Positions 8,702 to 15,878 of a stretch of DNA of 29,160 nucleotides are shown piece by piece. Location: the NCBI GenBank assembly GCA_035651595.1, contig DASRFJ010000040.1, positions 1 through 29,160 of the forward strand. The letters are read 5' to 3'. The notes under the pieces were generated by a model, which had not been told where the DNA came from, did no database searches, and worked only from the letters and a program-made list of their open reading frames with translations. This DNA is from JAFARZ01 sp035651595. GTDB lineage: Bacteria > Actinomycetota > Actinomycetes > Streptosporangiales > Streptosporangiaceae. Position 1 is the first letter of the stretch. Every line of letters starts with the position of its first letter. The position numbers and the translations under genes were made by a program.

Positions 8702-9678
8702 GAGGTCACCGCCCCGAAGTTGCGCTCGGTTCCCTGGCCGTGCCCGGACTCGGACTGCCGCACCAGCGCCATGTAGGTGTCCTCCAGGCTGGTCCGGCTT
8801 ACCTCCAGGTCCTCGACCGACCCGCCGTACTGCCGGAACAGCTCGCGGACGAACCCGGCAGGATTCCCGGCCGAGTGCACGAACCGCTGACCATCCCGGG
8901 TCCATCGCACCTCCGCCGCCGCGGACATCCGCCGGGCCAGCTCATCGGCGGACCCGTCGGCGATGATGTGGCCATCGGCCAGGATCAAGATCCGGTCCGC
9001 CAGCTTCTCCGCCTCATCCAGGTCATGGGTGGTCAGCACGATCGTGGCCTCCTCCCGGTCCGTCAGCCGGTGCACCAGGTCATGGAACTCACGCCTGGCC
9101 GCCGGGTCGAAGCCCGCCGTCGGCTCGTCGAGGAACAGCAGCTCGGGCCGCCCCACGATGCCGACCGCCACGTCCAGCCTGCGTCGCTGCCCGCCGGATA
9201 GCTGCCGGAGTCGCTTGTGTGCGTGGTCGGTCAGGCCGACCAGCGCGATCAGCTCGTCGGTATCCCACGGGCGGCTAGCCCCGGGGCTCGAGTACGGCGC
9301 GTAGAAGCTGCCGAGGTTCGCGAGCAGCTCGCGGACTCGCCATTTGGCGTGGTCGCGCCACGATTGCAGCACAATGCCGATCCGCGCCCGCCAGGCTTCC
9401 CCGCCACGCGCCGGGTCCACGCCGAGCACGCTGACCTGACCCGCCGACCGGATTCTGAAACCCTCCAGGATCTCGATCGTGGTGGTCTTGCCCGCCCCGT
9501 TCGGACCGAGCAAGGCGAGCACCTCCCCGCGCCGCGCGGTGAACGAGATTCCGTTGAGCACGTCGGCCTTCCCGTACCGCATGCGCAGATCCCGCACGTC
9601 AACCACGGGTTCATCATCGGGTTCCGCCGGCCGGGGCAGGCCCGGCTCCGGCAGCGGTCCTGCCTGTGTCAGCGCCAC
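8698..9678 (-). CDS. ABC transporter ATP-binding protein
   Basis: A 326-aa ATPase carrying all nucleotide-binding motifs: Walker A GPNGAGKTT, Q-loop region IGIVLQSW, signature LSGGQRRR, Walker B LLFLDEPTAGFDP, and the switch histidine in TTHDLDEAE. The C-terminal ~80 residues, ending in SLEDTYMALV, match DrrA/CcmA-like exporters. The GTG at 9676-9678 is favoured over the ATG at 9720 because GGAGG (9683-9687) sits just upstream; the spacing (4 bases) is short, so the start is moderately certain. It is the first gene of an overlapping operon: ATPase, permease, XRE regulator. It probably drives export through the permease. Confidence 0.92.
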   Translation of the reverse strand: MALTQAGPLPEPGLPRPAEPDDEPVVDVRDLRMRYGKADVLNGISFTARRGEVLALLGPNGAGKTTTIEILEGFRIRSAGQVSVLGVDPARGGEAWRARIGIVLQSWRDHAKWRVRELLANLGSFYAPYSSPGASRPWDTDELIALVGLTDHAHKRLRQLSGGQRRRLDVAVGIVGRPELLFLDEPTAGFDPAARREFHDLVHRLTDREEATIVLTTHDLDEAEKLADRILILADGHIIADGSADELARRMSAAAEVRWTRDGQRFVHSAGNPAGFVRELFRQYGGSVEDLEVSRTSLEDTYMALVRQSESGHGQGTERNFGAVTS

Positions 9679-9808
9679 ACAACCTCCATTACGGCAAGTA
9701 CTTTCTATACGACGGAACATAGCAGACCTACTACATGCAGGGCTAGCCGTCTCGCGTCCGCAACCGGAGGCGGCCGTCCGGCGTCTTATCCGGCAAAGGG
9801 AGGAAATT

Positions 9809-10342
9809 ATGACTCGTTCTTTGTTTCACCGCGCGGCCGCGGGTGCCGTGCTTGGCTGTGCCGCTTTGATAACCGCTGCCGTTGTGCCCTCTGCTGCCCA
9901 GGCTGCTCCTGCCGTCAAGCACGTCAACCAGCGGGCAAGCAGGACCTATATTGCTGTCGGTCAGAACGTCCGCGGTCCGGCGCTGTATAAGCCTGCCTGC
10001 ACAGCGAAGTTCGACTGTGCGCTGTCTGGCGATTCGACCGCGTTCTTGCACAAGATGCGATGGACCAAGTGGGACTCCGGCAAGGCGGTCGGCGCCGGCA
10101 GCTACCTGCTGAATTCCTGCACGCCGAATTGCGCCACAGGCAGGTTCTACACCGTCCCGGTTGTCGTCACATTGACCAACCCGGTCAAGGCCTGCATCGG
10201 CAAGTCAGTGCGCTGGTACTGGACGAAGGCGACGTTCCGGTTCACCCACGGCTTGCCTCCGGCACTGCGCGGCGACAACGCACCTCGCAACCCCTGGGTC
10301 TTCACCGGCCTAGCCCAACAGGCCAAGGCCACCTGTCGCTGA
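9809..10342 (+). CDS. Small secreted protein of unknown function
   Basis: The ATG at 9809 follows GGGAGGA (9798-9804). The product is 177 aa with a clear signal peptide (basic MTRSLFHR, hydrophobic AAAGAVLGCAALITAAVV, cleavage near AQAAPA). The mature part has several cysteines, including PACTAKFDCAL, SCTPNCATG, KACIG and a near-terminal ATC, which suggests disulphides. The CTPNCATG-F motif followed by beta-like strands recurs in small exported actinobacterial proteins of unknown function. It is divergent from the ABC operon with 130 bases between them. Codon third positions look less GC-biased than in neighbours (many gct, gtt, ttg), hinting at a different history. No enzyme motif was seen. 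The 227 bases that follow hold nothing I can support. Confidence 0.75.
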   Translation: MTRSLFHRAAAGAVLGCAALITAAVVPSAAQAAPAVKHVNQRASRTYIAVGQNVRGPALYKPACTAKFDCALSGDSTAFLHKMRWTKWDSGKAVGAGSYLLNSCTPNCATGRFYTVPVVVTLTNPVKACIGKSVRWYWTKATFRFTHGLPPALRGDNAPRNPWVFTGLAQQAKATCR

Positions 10343-10569
10343 ATCACCCCATCTCGTGGCGTCGGATGGTCAAGCTGAGCCCGTCCTTCCTCCGCGGGGT
10401 CCGACATCACACCTCCTGTACGAGCGGCACTGAACCATGAGACCAGCGTTCCTGCTCCTACCCCAGATCCGGCAGCAGATTCATGACCACAAGGGCGTCG
10501 GCACGGGTCGTCTGCGAATGACCGGTTTCGCAAGGAGATGAGCCGGCGGCTGCGCCTCGCGTCATCGGG

Positions 10570-11601
10570 TCATCGGGTCATCGCGGAGGCTCTGAGCCTA
10601 TCGGCGAACGCGATGACGAGGCCGCGGAGTTCGTCTGGCTGCTCGATGGCGAACGGCAGGTCGAGTGACGCGAGCACGGAGGGCAGCCAGTCGAGGCGCT
10701 CTGCCCGCACCTCCACGCGGTGCCAGCGACTGGTCTGGAGTTCCGTGCCCCCGGTAGGCGGGGAGTCATCCTCGGGCGGCCGCTTCCCGGACGAAGACTC
10801 CTCGATGGTCGCGACGCTGGCGGGAAGCCGGGCACGGATCTGCCCGATTGTCCCCTGGACCCGGACAATCACGTGATGCCGGTACGTCGCCGTGGCGAAC
10901 CCGGACAGGACGCGCAGTGCCGGATCGAATCCGGCGGGCGGTTCGAATGAGCCGGGCCGGGTCCGTGCGTCGGTGATGCGGTCCAGCCGGAAGGTCCGCT
11001 CTTCACCGATTCCCGGGTCCGCGCCCGTAATGTACCAGCGGCCCGAATGGGAGACGAGCCCGTATGGGTGCAGGGTGCGTTCGCTGCGTCGGCCGTCAGC
11101 GGCGGTGTACCTGATTGAGACTGGCCGGTGGTGGTGCACGGCATCGGCGAGAGTGAGCAGGACCGTGGCGTCCGGGGCGGCGAACTCGCCGGCCGGGGCC
11201 ACCGGTGCCGTGAACGCCAGCGATGCGAGCACGCTGTCGAGCCTGCGCGCGATCCGGTCAGGGAGCACTCGCCGGATCTTGGCCGAGGCCGTCTCGCCCG
11301 CCGCGCTTGCCGCGGTTATCAGTCCGGTGCGGCGGCCAGCGACCAAGCCGAGCAGCACGGCGAGCGCTTCATCGTCGTTCAGGATGAGCGGGGGCATGCG
11401 GTACCCGGGGGCGAGCCGGTACCCGCCATAGCGGCCGCGTACCGACTCGACGGGCATACCGAGGTCGGTTAGGTGGTCAACGTACCGCCGCACGGTGCGC
11501 TGATCAACGCCAAGCCTGCCCGCGAGTTCGGTCATCGTCCTGATGCCGCCTGACTGCAGCAACTCCAGAAGGGCGAGCACCTGAGTAGTAGGCCGGGCCA
11601 T
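10570..11601 (-). CDS. WYL-domain HTH transcriptional regulator (YafY/DeoR-like)
   Basis: A 343-aa regulator. An N-terminal winged helix (ELAGRLGVDQRTVRRYVDHL, then LGMPVESVRGRYGGYRLAPG) is followed by a WYL domain with SIRYTAADGRRSERTLHPYG and GRWYITGAD...RTFRLDRI; the hallmark W-Y-L appears as W-Y-I. The last ~100 residues fit the WCX extension. The ATG at 11599-11601 is preferred; a TTG six bases upstream is possible. WYL regulators bind small or nucleic-acid ligands and usually control a neighbour. Here the divergent VOC gene and the regulator itself share a 95-base gap with a perfect palindrome, suggesting joint control. The stop lies in short direct repeats (gtcatcggg, 10561-10584). Confidence 0.9.
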   Translation of the reverse strand: MARPTTQVLALLELLQSGGIRTMTELAGRLGVDQRTVRRYVDHLTDLGMPVESVRGRYGGYRLAPGYRMPPLILNDDEALAVLLGLVAGRRTGLITAASAAGETASAKIRRVLPDRIARRLDSVLASLAFTAPVAPAGEFAAPDATVLLTLADAVHHHRPVSIRYTAADGRRSERTLHPYGLVSHSGRWYITGADPGIGEERTFRLDRITDARTRPGSFEPPAGFDPALRVLSGFATATYRHHVIVRVQGTIGQIRARLPASVATIEESSSGKRPPEDDSPPTGGTELQTSRWHRVEVRAERLDWLPSVLASLDLPFAIEQPDELRGLVIAFADRLRASAMTR

Positions 11602-11618
11602 GCACAAAATTTTAGCTG

Positions 11619-11649
11619 CTAATACTGGACCGTTTCCGTCCAGTATTAG
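11619..11649. promoter_or_regulatory. Palindromic operator candidate between WYL regulator and VOC gene
   Basis: CTAATACTGGAC (11619-11630) and GTCCAGTATTAG (11638-11649) are perfect 12-bp arms separated by seven bases. The site is 17 bases from the WYL start and 47 from the VOC start, so a bound dimer could control both divergent promoters. Confidence 0.75.
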
Positions 11650-11696
11650 TCCTAGGGTGTGGTGCAGAACGATTCCGCAGACCCAAGGAAAGCATC

Positions 11697-12095
11697 ATGG
11701 ACTTCGTCTCTATCCGTATCATCACGGCCGACATCGCCCGGCTGGTCGGCTTCTACGAACGGGCCACCGGAGTGCTGGCGGACTGGGCCAACGAGGACTT
11801 CGCCGAACTGAGGACCACCCACGGCACCCTCGCGATCGGCAGCACCCGCACCGTCCCGCTGTTCGCGCCCGGCTCCGCCGAGCCGGCCGGCAACCGCACC
11901 GTGATCATCGAGTTCCTCGTCGACGATGTGGACGGCGTCTACGAGAAACTGGCTGGATTCGTCGAGGACTTCGTCAACGAGCCCACCACGATGCCCTGGG
12001 GCAACCGGGCACTGCTGTTCCGCGACCCCGACGGCAACCTGGTCAACTTCTTCACGCCGATCACCCCGGCCGCCATCGAGAAGTTCGGCCGCTAG
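11697..12095 (+). CDS. VOC-family (glyoxalase/bleomycin-resistance-like) protein
   Basis: A 132-aa protein with the vicinal-oxygen-chelate pattern: an opening strand and helix SIRIITADIARLVGFYERATG, a central strand VIIEFLVDDVDGVYEKL, and the closing LLFRDPDGNLVNFFTP. The usual metal-ligand histidine of the first strand is absent and the Glu usually seen after the DPDGN motif is replaced by Asn, so it may bind a ligand without classical metal catalysis. An AAGGAAAG site precedes the ATG. It lies divergent to the WYL regulator and is probably controlled through the palindrome at 11619-11649. Candidate roles include resistance or sequestration of a small molecule; no substrate can be assigned. 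Confidence 0.88.
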   Translation: MDFVSIRIITADIARLVGFYERATGVLADWANEDFAELRTTHGTLAIGSTRTVPLFAPGSAEPAGNRTVIIEFLVDDVDGVYEKLAGFVEDFVNEPTTMPWGNRALLFRDPDGNLVNFFTPITPAAIEKFGR

Positions 12096-12101
12096 CGCCA
12101 T

Positions 12102-12248
12102 GTGGCGGAGGCGGACCGACCGAGGCGTGGCGCCCTCATCGGGCAGGTCCAGCACGACCCGGCGGACCTCGCGCCGTTCAGCAGCCCCGCTGCGACCCTC
12201 GCGCGCACTCTCAAGCACCGCGAGGTAGCGGCGGACATGCTTGACTGA
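12102..12248 (+). CDS. Possible small ORF or gene remnant after the VOC gene
   Basis: An open frame of 48 codons from GTG (12102) starts seven bases after the VOC stop and ends seven bases before a hairpin. About 42 of 48 codons end in G or C and the product looks protein-like (GQVQHDPADLAPFSS, ending EVAADMLD). There is no clear ribosome binding site and I do not recognise it. It may be the C-terminal remnant of a lost gene or a small gene co-transcribed with VOC. A minus-strand frame through the same bases is also open, so coding is uncertain. Confidence 0.22.
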   Translation: MAEADRPRRGALIGQVQHDPADLAPFSSPAATLARTLKHREVAADMLD

Positions 12249-12254
12249 CAGCGG

Positions 12255-12301
12255 GAAAACGGCCCGCAACGCCGCATAGATGCAGCATACGGGCCGTTTT
12301 C
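12255..12301. terminator. Bidirectional hairpin terminator candidate
   Basis: GAAAACGGCCCG (12255-12266) pairs exactly with CGGGCCGTTTTC (12290-12301) around a 23-base loop. Each strand ends its stem in a TTTT run, and the hairpin sits between the convergent VOC and alternative-oxidase-like genes. Confidence 0.75.
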
Positions 12302-12323
12302 GCGGCCGACGGTTTACCTATCG

Positions 12324-13040
12324 CTACTCGCCGAGCGGCTGGGCGAACCGGGGTGCGCGCATGCTGGCGAGACTGTCCAGCTTGTGCACGCGCTCATCGT
12401 GGCCGACCTGACGGAACAAGTCCGCCAGGTTGGCAAAGCGGCCGTACTGCGCGGCGTAGGTGCCGGGATCGGGCTGGCGCTCTAGTTCGGGATGGGCGGC
12501 GACGTACGCCATGTATTCGTGCTCGGCGTGGTCCTCGAAGGCGGCATTGAGCTGGTAGCTAGCCTGTGGCCGGATCACAAGCAGCAGCCAGGACACGTGG
12601 TAATAGAAGAACGCGATCAGCCATGGCACCACCCGGTGCAGCAGCACCGACTGCCGCAGCCCGCCGCGCTGGACGAGATCCTGCATGATCAGCAGGTGCC
12701 ACTGTTCGTTGTCCTGCTCGGCGCGGGTGGTCACGATCCGGTCAAACACGCGCGTCGCCAGCCCGGAGCGACCCCGATGACGGGCTAGGACCAGGTAGCC
12801 GACCCGCTCCCACGCCTGGTAAGGCACACGCGCGATGAACTCCAGCATGGCGAACTTCACGACACCCGGTTCAGCACCGTAGGCGAGGTCGGTGGCCCTG
12901 AACAACAGCCGGGCCAGCAGGCTGTAGTGCAGCCGGGGCGCGTCCAGGGTCTGCGCCTGCGCGGCCCGTAGCTCAGCAGGCGCCAGCTTGCGCGGTCCGA
13001 CCGGTGCCTCGGGCCGACCGGTCAGTTCTGTGGCAGTCAT
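12324..13040 (-). CDS. Alternative-oxidase-like di-iron carboxylate protein
   Basis: A 238-aa protein that matches the alternative oxidase (AOX) fold. Predicted iron ligands in order are E67 (MLEFIARVP), E112 and H115 (AEQDNEQWHL), E169 (FEDHAEHEY), and E216 and H219 (GHDERVHKL); the spacing reproduces the E, ExxH, E, ExxH pattern. A hydrophobic stretch LLHRVVPWLIAFFYYHVSWLLLVI fits the membrane-facing helices, cited here as VVPWLIAFFYY and VSWLLLVI. AOX proteins oxidise quinol and reduce oxygen to water without pumping protons, giving a cyanide- and NO-tolerant branch. The ATG has GAGGGAGA (13045-13052) four bases upstream. It is monocistronic, ends before the hairpin, and diverges from the hydrolase gene over a long gap. 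Another di-iron quinol-oxidising role is possible. Confidence 0.82.
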   Translation of the reverse strand: MTATELTGRPEAPVGPRKLAPAELRAAQAQTLDAPRLHYSLLARLLFRATDLAYGAEPGVVKFAMLEFIARVPYQAWERVGYLVLARHRGRSGLATRVFDRIVTTRAEQDNEQWHLLIMQDLVQRGGLRQSVLLHRVVPWLIAFFYYHVSWLLLVIRPQASYQLNAAFEDHAEHEYMAYVAAHPELERQPDPGTYAAQYGRFANLADLFRQVGHDERVHKLDSLASMRAPRFAQPLGE

Positions 13041-13688
13041 GATTTCTCCCTCGTTTCCTGCTCATCTGCGCTCGTACCCCTTCACATCGATCCTGCGGGC
13101 CCGCACTGCTGTGCGTCGTCGGCTGAACGGACACGTCCCGGTACACCGTGGCGGCAGCCGCGCGGTCGGCGGTGCCGGACCTGCGGCCCTTGGCCAGCCC
13201 CGCCAATTGACCGAGTGAGGTACACGCGTGCGGCCGCCGTCATCCAGGGGAGTACGCGGAGAGGTCCGCACGGCCTATAACCGGGCGACCCGGACCTTCG
13301 CCTCCCGTACGCGGATCAATAACCCGGAGGCGAGTCTGGAACGCTCTCGTGGGCGCCGCTGCGGAAATTAATTTCGTGGAATAGCAGAGGGGCGAACACA
13401 CAAGGAAATTCTCCGCGCCCCTCGCTGCGCCCCGCGAATTGGCACGCTCTAGCGGGCTCAACTACGCTTTTGACACGCAGACCGTACGGCGCCAACGCCC
13501 GCACGCCCGCATAACCCATCACGGATGCGGATTTTATCAGCGCGCGCTCCTCCCGCCGCGGGGTGGACCTAGGTACACCCCGGAATGGCCGTCTGGGCGT
13601 ATGTCGGGCAGGGCGAGTGGTGCGAAGAATTGCTGATGTCAGTGCTGCATTTCGTCTGAAGTCGGATGAACCACTCAGGGAGAATGTC
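13041..13688. other. Long divergent intergenic region (648 bases)
   Basis: This gap separates the alternative-oxidase-like gene and the CocE-type hydrolase gene. I see no convincing gene on either strand. It holds a 12-bp palindrome (GAAATT/AATTTC, 13364-13375), an 8-bp-arm inverted repeat (13387-13394 with 13416-13423), a TTGACA at 13470-13475 lacking a good -10, and the near-perfect palindrome at 13559-13582. The stretch 13360-13480 is relatively AT-rich. The bases 13041-13350 show nothing I can support. Confidence 0.6.
13559..13582. promoter_or_regulatory. 24-bp near-perfect palindrome, operator candidate
   Basis: CGGGGTG and CACCCCG (13559-13565, 13576-13582) flank a central ACCTAGGT palindrome, with a single mismatched pair (13566/13575). 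It lies about 107 bases upstream of the hydrolase start, where a repressor or activator could act on that gene. Confidence 0.55.
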
Positions 13689-15572
13689 GTGCGTTTCATC
13701 AGGAAGTCGTTCGTTCCCGTGCTGTCAGTAGCTGCCGCGGTCGCGCTGGCGGTACCCGCCACCGCCGCGGCGTCCGCCGTGAAGCCGTCGACGCACAGCG
13801 CCAGCAGTGCGCTTCCGGAGCTGGAGTCTGTGTACGTGCCGATGCCGGACGGGGTGCGCCTTGCCGCCGATATCTGGCTGCCCTCTGGCACCAAGGCCGG
13901 CGCACGGCTACCGGCGGTGCTGGAGACCGACCGGTACTGGCGTGCCGCCGCTACCGCTGGCGGGGTGACGAACAACCCGGACTACTACATTGCCTCGCCA
14001 TGGACGGCGCGCGGGTATGCGTATGTGTTCGCTGACATCCGCGGCACGGGAGCCTCGTTCGGAACGCTGACCGCCGAGCTGGGCAGCCAGATCATCGCTG
14101 ATGTCGGGTCGCTCAGCGACTGGATCGCCGCGCGTCCGTGGTCGGACGGGCGAGTCGGGGTAACCGGGGTGTCGTATGCCGCGGATACCGCGGTGCTGTC
14201 GCTGGTGCTGCGCGACCATCACATCACCGCGGCCGCGCCGGTCTCCTACGACTTCGATCCGTATGAGGACCTGCTGCGCCCGGGCGGGATCTTGATCCAG
14301 CCGCAGGTCGCCCCGTATTCGGTGCTGCTGCGCATCCTGGACGGCACCGGCGGCACCACCTGCGCCACCAGCGCCCAGACCCAGCAGATCTGCGCCGCGC
14401 TGAACCTCACCGGCGCGTCGCCCGAGCCCGTCGGCGGTCCGGATGGCGCCAGGCTGCTCGCCGAGGCGCGAGCCCAGCACTACGGCAACGTCAACCTGAT
14501 CGACATGGCCGCCGCCGGCACCTACCGCGACTACGTCAACGGCCCCGAAAGCTGGACGGTCGCCAGCGCCGGCAGCAAGATCGCGGCGATCCGGGCAGGC
14601 GGCGTGCCCATCTTGACCTATGCCGGATGGCTGGATGCCGGCACGGCCAACGGCGTCCTGTCCCAGTTCGCCAGCTTGTCCGGCACCCAAGATGACTGGA
14701 TCGGGCCCTGGAGCCACGGCCAGGGCTATTTCGCCGATCCGTTCCAGCCCAGCCGGCTGCTCACCGCCGCCGAGCACACGCAACTCCAGGACGTGATGTT
14801 CACCTTCTTCGACCGGTACGTCAAAGACAGCCAGCGTCCCGCCGGGACCCGGGTGCTGCACTACTACACCCTTAACCAGGGCCGGTGGCACACCACCACC
14901 AGCTTTCCGGTACCCGGCACCCGCATGCAGACGCTGTATTTCGGCCCAGGACAGGTGCTGGCCTCATCCCGGCCCGCCGCGCCGTCCTCGAACGCGCTGA
15001 CCCTGGACCCCGCGGCGGGGACTGGACAGATGAGCCGCTGGCACACCAACCTGACCGGGGCGGCGGTCAGCTACCCGGACCGGGGCGCCGCGGACCGCCT
15101 GCTACTCAGCTACACCAGCGCAGCGCTCCCCGCGCCGACCACGGTCACCGGGCTCGGTCGCATCACCCTCAACGTCACCGGCCTGCGCGGCACCGCTGAC
15201 GGCGCCCTGTACGCCTACCTCGAAGACGTCCAGCCCGACGGCAGGGTCGTCTACGTCACCGAAGGTCAGCTAGCGCTCCAAGACCGCGCGCTCACCGCAC
15301 CCGGCGAGAACCCGGCCTGGCGCATGTTCCGCACCCCCCGCAGCTACGACCAAGCCGCCGCATCGCCCTTCCCCGCCGGCGTCCCGCAACAGATCACCTT
15401 CGACATGCTCCCCACCTCGGTGCTATTCCGCCCCGGCGACAAGATCAGGATCACCATTGCCGCCGCCGACCCCGACAATTTTCAGCTGCTGCCAGCCGAC
15501 GGCAACGCCTCCTACCGGATCAGCAGCACCGTCACTCACCCCTCATCCGTCGAGCTGCCCGTAGTCGGTTAG
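13689..15572 (+). CDS. Secreted CocE/NonD-family alpha/beta hydrolase (S15-like)
   Basis: The GTG at 13689 is chosen because AGGGAGAA (13677-13684) precedes it and the product begins with a signal peptide (RFIRKSFVPVLSVAAAVALA...ATAAASA); an upstream in-frame GTG at 13563 would add unsupported sequence. The 627-aa product has the X-Pro dipeptidyl-peptidase/CocE layout: MPDGVRLAADIWLP, FADIRGTGASFG, the nucleophile S162 in GVSYAAD, D316 in AGWLDAG, H343 in GPWSHG, and a C-terminal jelly-roll (ITLNVTGL, LFRPGDKIRITIAAADPDNF). These give a complete Ser-Asp-His triad, so it is probably active outside the cell on an ester or acyl/prolyl-peptide substrate. It stands alone, followed by a large hairpin. 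Confidence 0.9.
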   Translation: MRFIRKSFVPVLSVAAAVALAVPATAAASAVKPSTHSASSALPELESVYVPMPDGVRLAADIWLPSGTKAGARLPAVLETDRYWRAAATAGGVTNNPDYYIASPWTARGYAYVFADIRGTGASFGTLTAELGSQIIADVGSLSDWIAARPWSDGRVGVTGVSYAADTAVLSLVLRDHHITAAAPVSYDFDPYEDLLRPGGILIQPQVAPYSVLLRILDGTGGTTCATSAQTQQICAALNLTGASPEPVGGPDGARLLAEARAQHYGNVNLIDMAAAGTYRDYVNGPESWTVASAGSKIAAIRAGGVPILTYAGWLDAGTANGVLSQFASLSGTQDDWIGPWSHGQGYFADPFQPSRLLTAAEHTQLQDVMFTFFDRYVKDSQRPAGTRVLHYYTLNQGRWHTTTSFPVPGTRMQTLYFGPGQVLASSRPAAPSSNALTLDPAAGTGQMSRWHTNLTGAAVSYPDRGAADRLLLSYTSAALPAPTTVTGLGRITLNVTGLRGTADGALYAYLEDVQPDGRVVYVTEGQLALQDRALTAPGENPAWRMFRTPRSYDQAAASPFPAGVPQQITFDMLPTSVLFRPGDKIRITIAAADPDNFQLLPADGNASYRISSTVTHPSSVELPVVG

Positions 15573-15615
15573 ACATATCGGGAGATCCGGGGCGCGAGAG
15601 CGAGCGGGCCGGATT

Positions 15616-15662
15616 ATTGCGGACACTTACCCCCCCAGATCGGGGGGGTAAGTGTCCGCAAT
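15616..15662. terminator. Perfect 21-bp inverted repeat with C7/G7 core
   Basis: Arms 15616-15636 and 15642-15662 are exact reverse complements with a 5-base loop (agatc). Seven C and seven G form the loop-proximal stem and GGACACTTA/TAAGTGTCC the outer part. It begins 44 bases after the hydrolase stop, so it can serve as a terminator. Its perfect, symmetric outer part also recalls mobile-element ends. It lies in a 306-base gap that otherwise holds only the direct repeat at 15801-15820. Confidence 0.7.
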
Positions 15663-15800
15663 GATTTCCGGGCGCCGCGCCGAGCCAGCACAGACCGCCG
15701 AACGGCAAGGCCATACTGGAACAAACCGGGCATTGCGGGGCAGTTAGCACAATGCGTTCCTGCTCGGCGGCCAGCACGGCTGACCGCCCCCGAGGAGGCC

Positions 15801-15820
15801 GACGTGATCCGGACGTGATC
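15801..15820. promoter_or_regulatory. Direct repeat upstream of the NB-ARC gene
   Basis: GACGTGATC occurs at 15801-15809 and again at 15812-15820, an 11-bp period (one helical turn), about 60 bases before the GTG start of the NB-ARC gene. It could bind the encoded XRE domain. Two copies are thin evidence. Confidence 0.35.
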
Positions 15821-15878
15821 GCCGCGGGATCGGACTGCCGCATGCTCAAGTCATCGGAGCGGCGGCAGGGGGTCGAGC

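Noticed and set aside
10147..10407. Minus-strand 86-codon frame with a good AGGAGG site (10412-10417)
   Set aside because: About three quarters of it is antisense to the small secreted protein gene and the product has no recognisable feature; the ribosome binding site alone is not enough.
11652..12269. 205-codon minus-strand frame across the VOC gene
   Set aside because: It runs through the palindrome-proximal leader and the VOC gene; VOC has a better start, ribosome binding site and family match.
13470..13475. TTGACA as a promoter for the hydrolase
   Set aside because: No acceptable -10 element at 16-18 bases downstream.
13563..13688. Upstream GTG start for the hydrolase gene
   Set aside because: It would place 42 non-signal-like residues before a clear signal peptide, and the later GTG has a proper ribosome binding site.
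13316..13975. 219-codon minus-strand frame across the hydrolase start and upstream gap
   Set aside because: It is antisense to the hydrolase signal peptide and catalytic domain and shows no domain.
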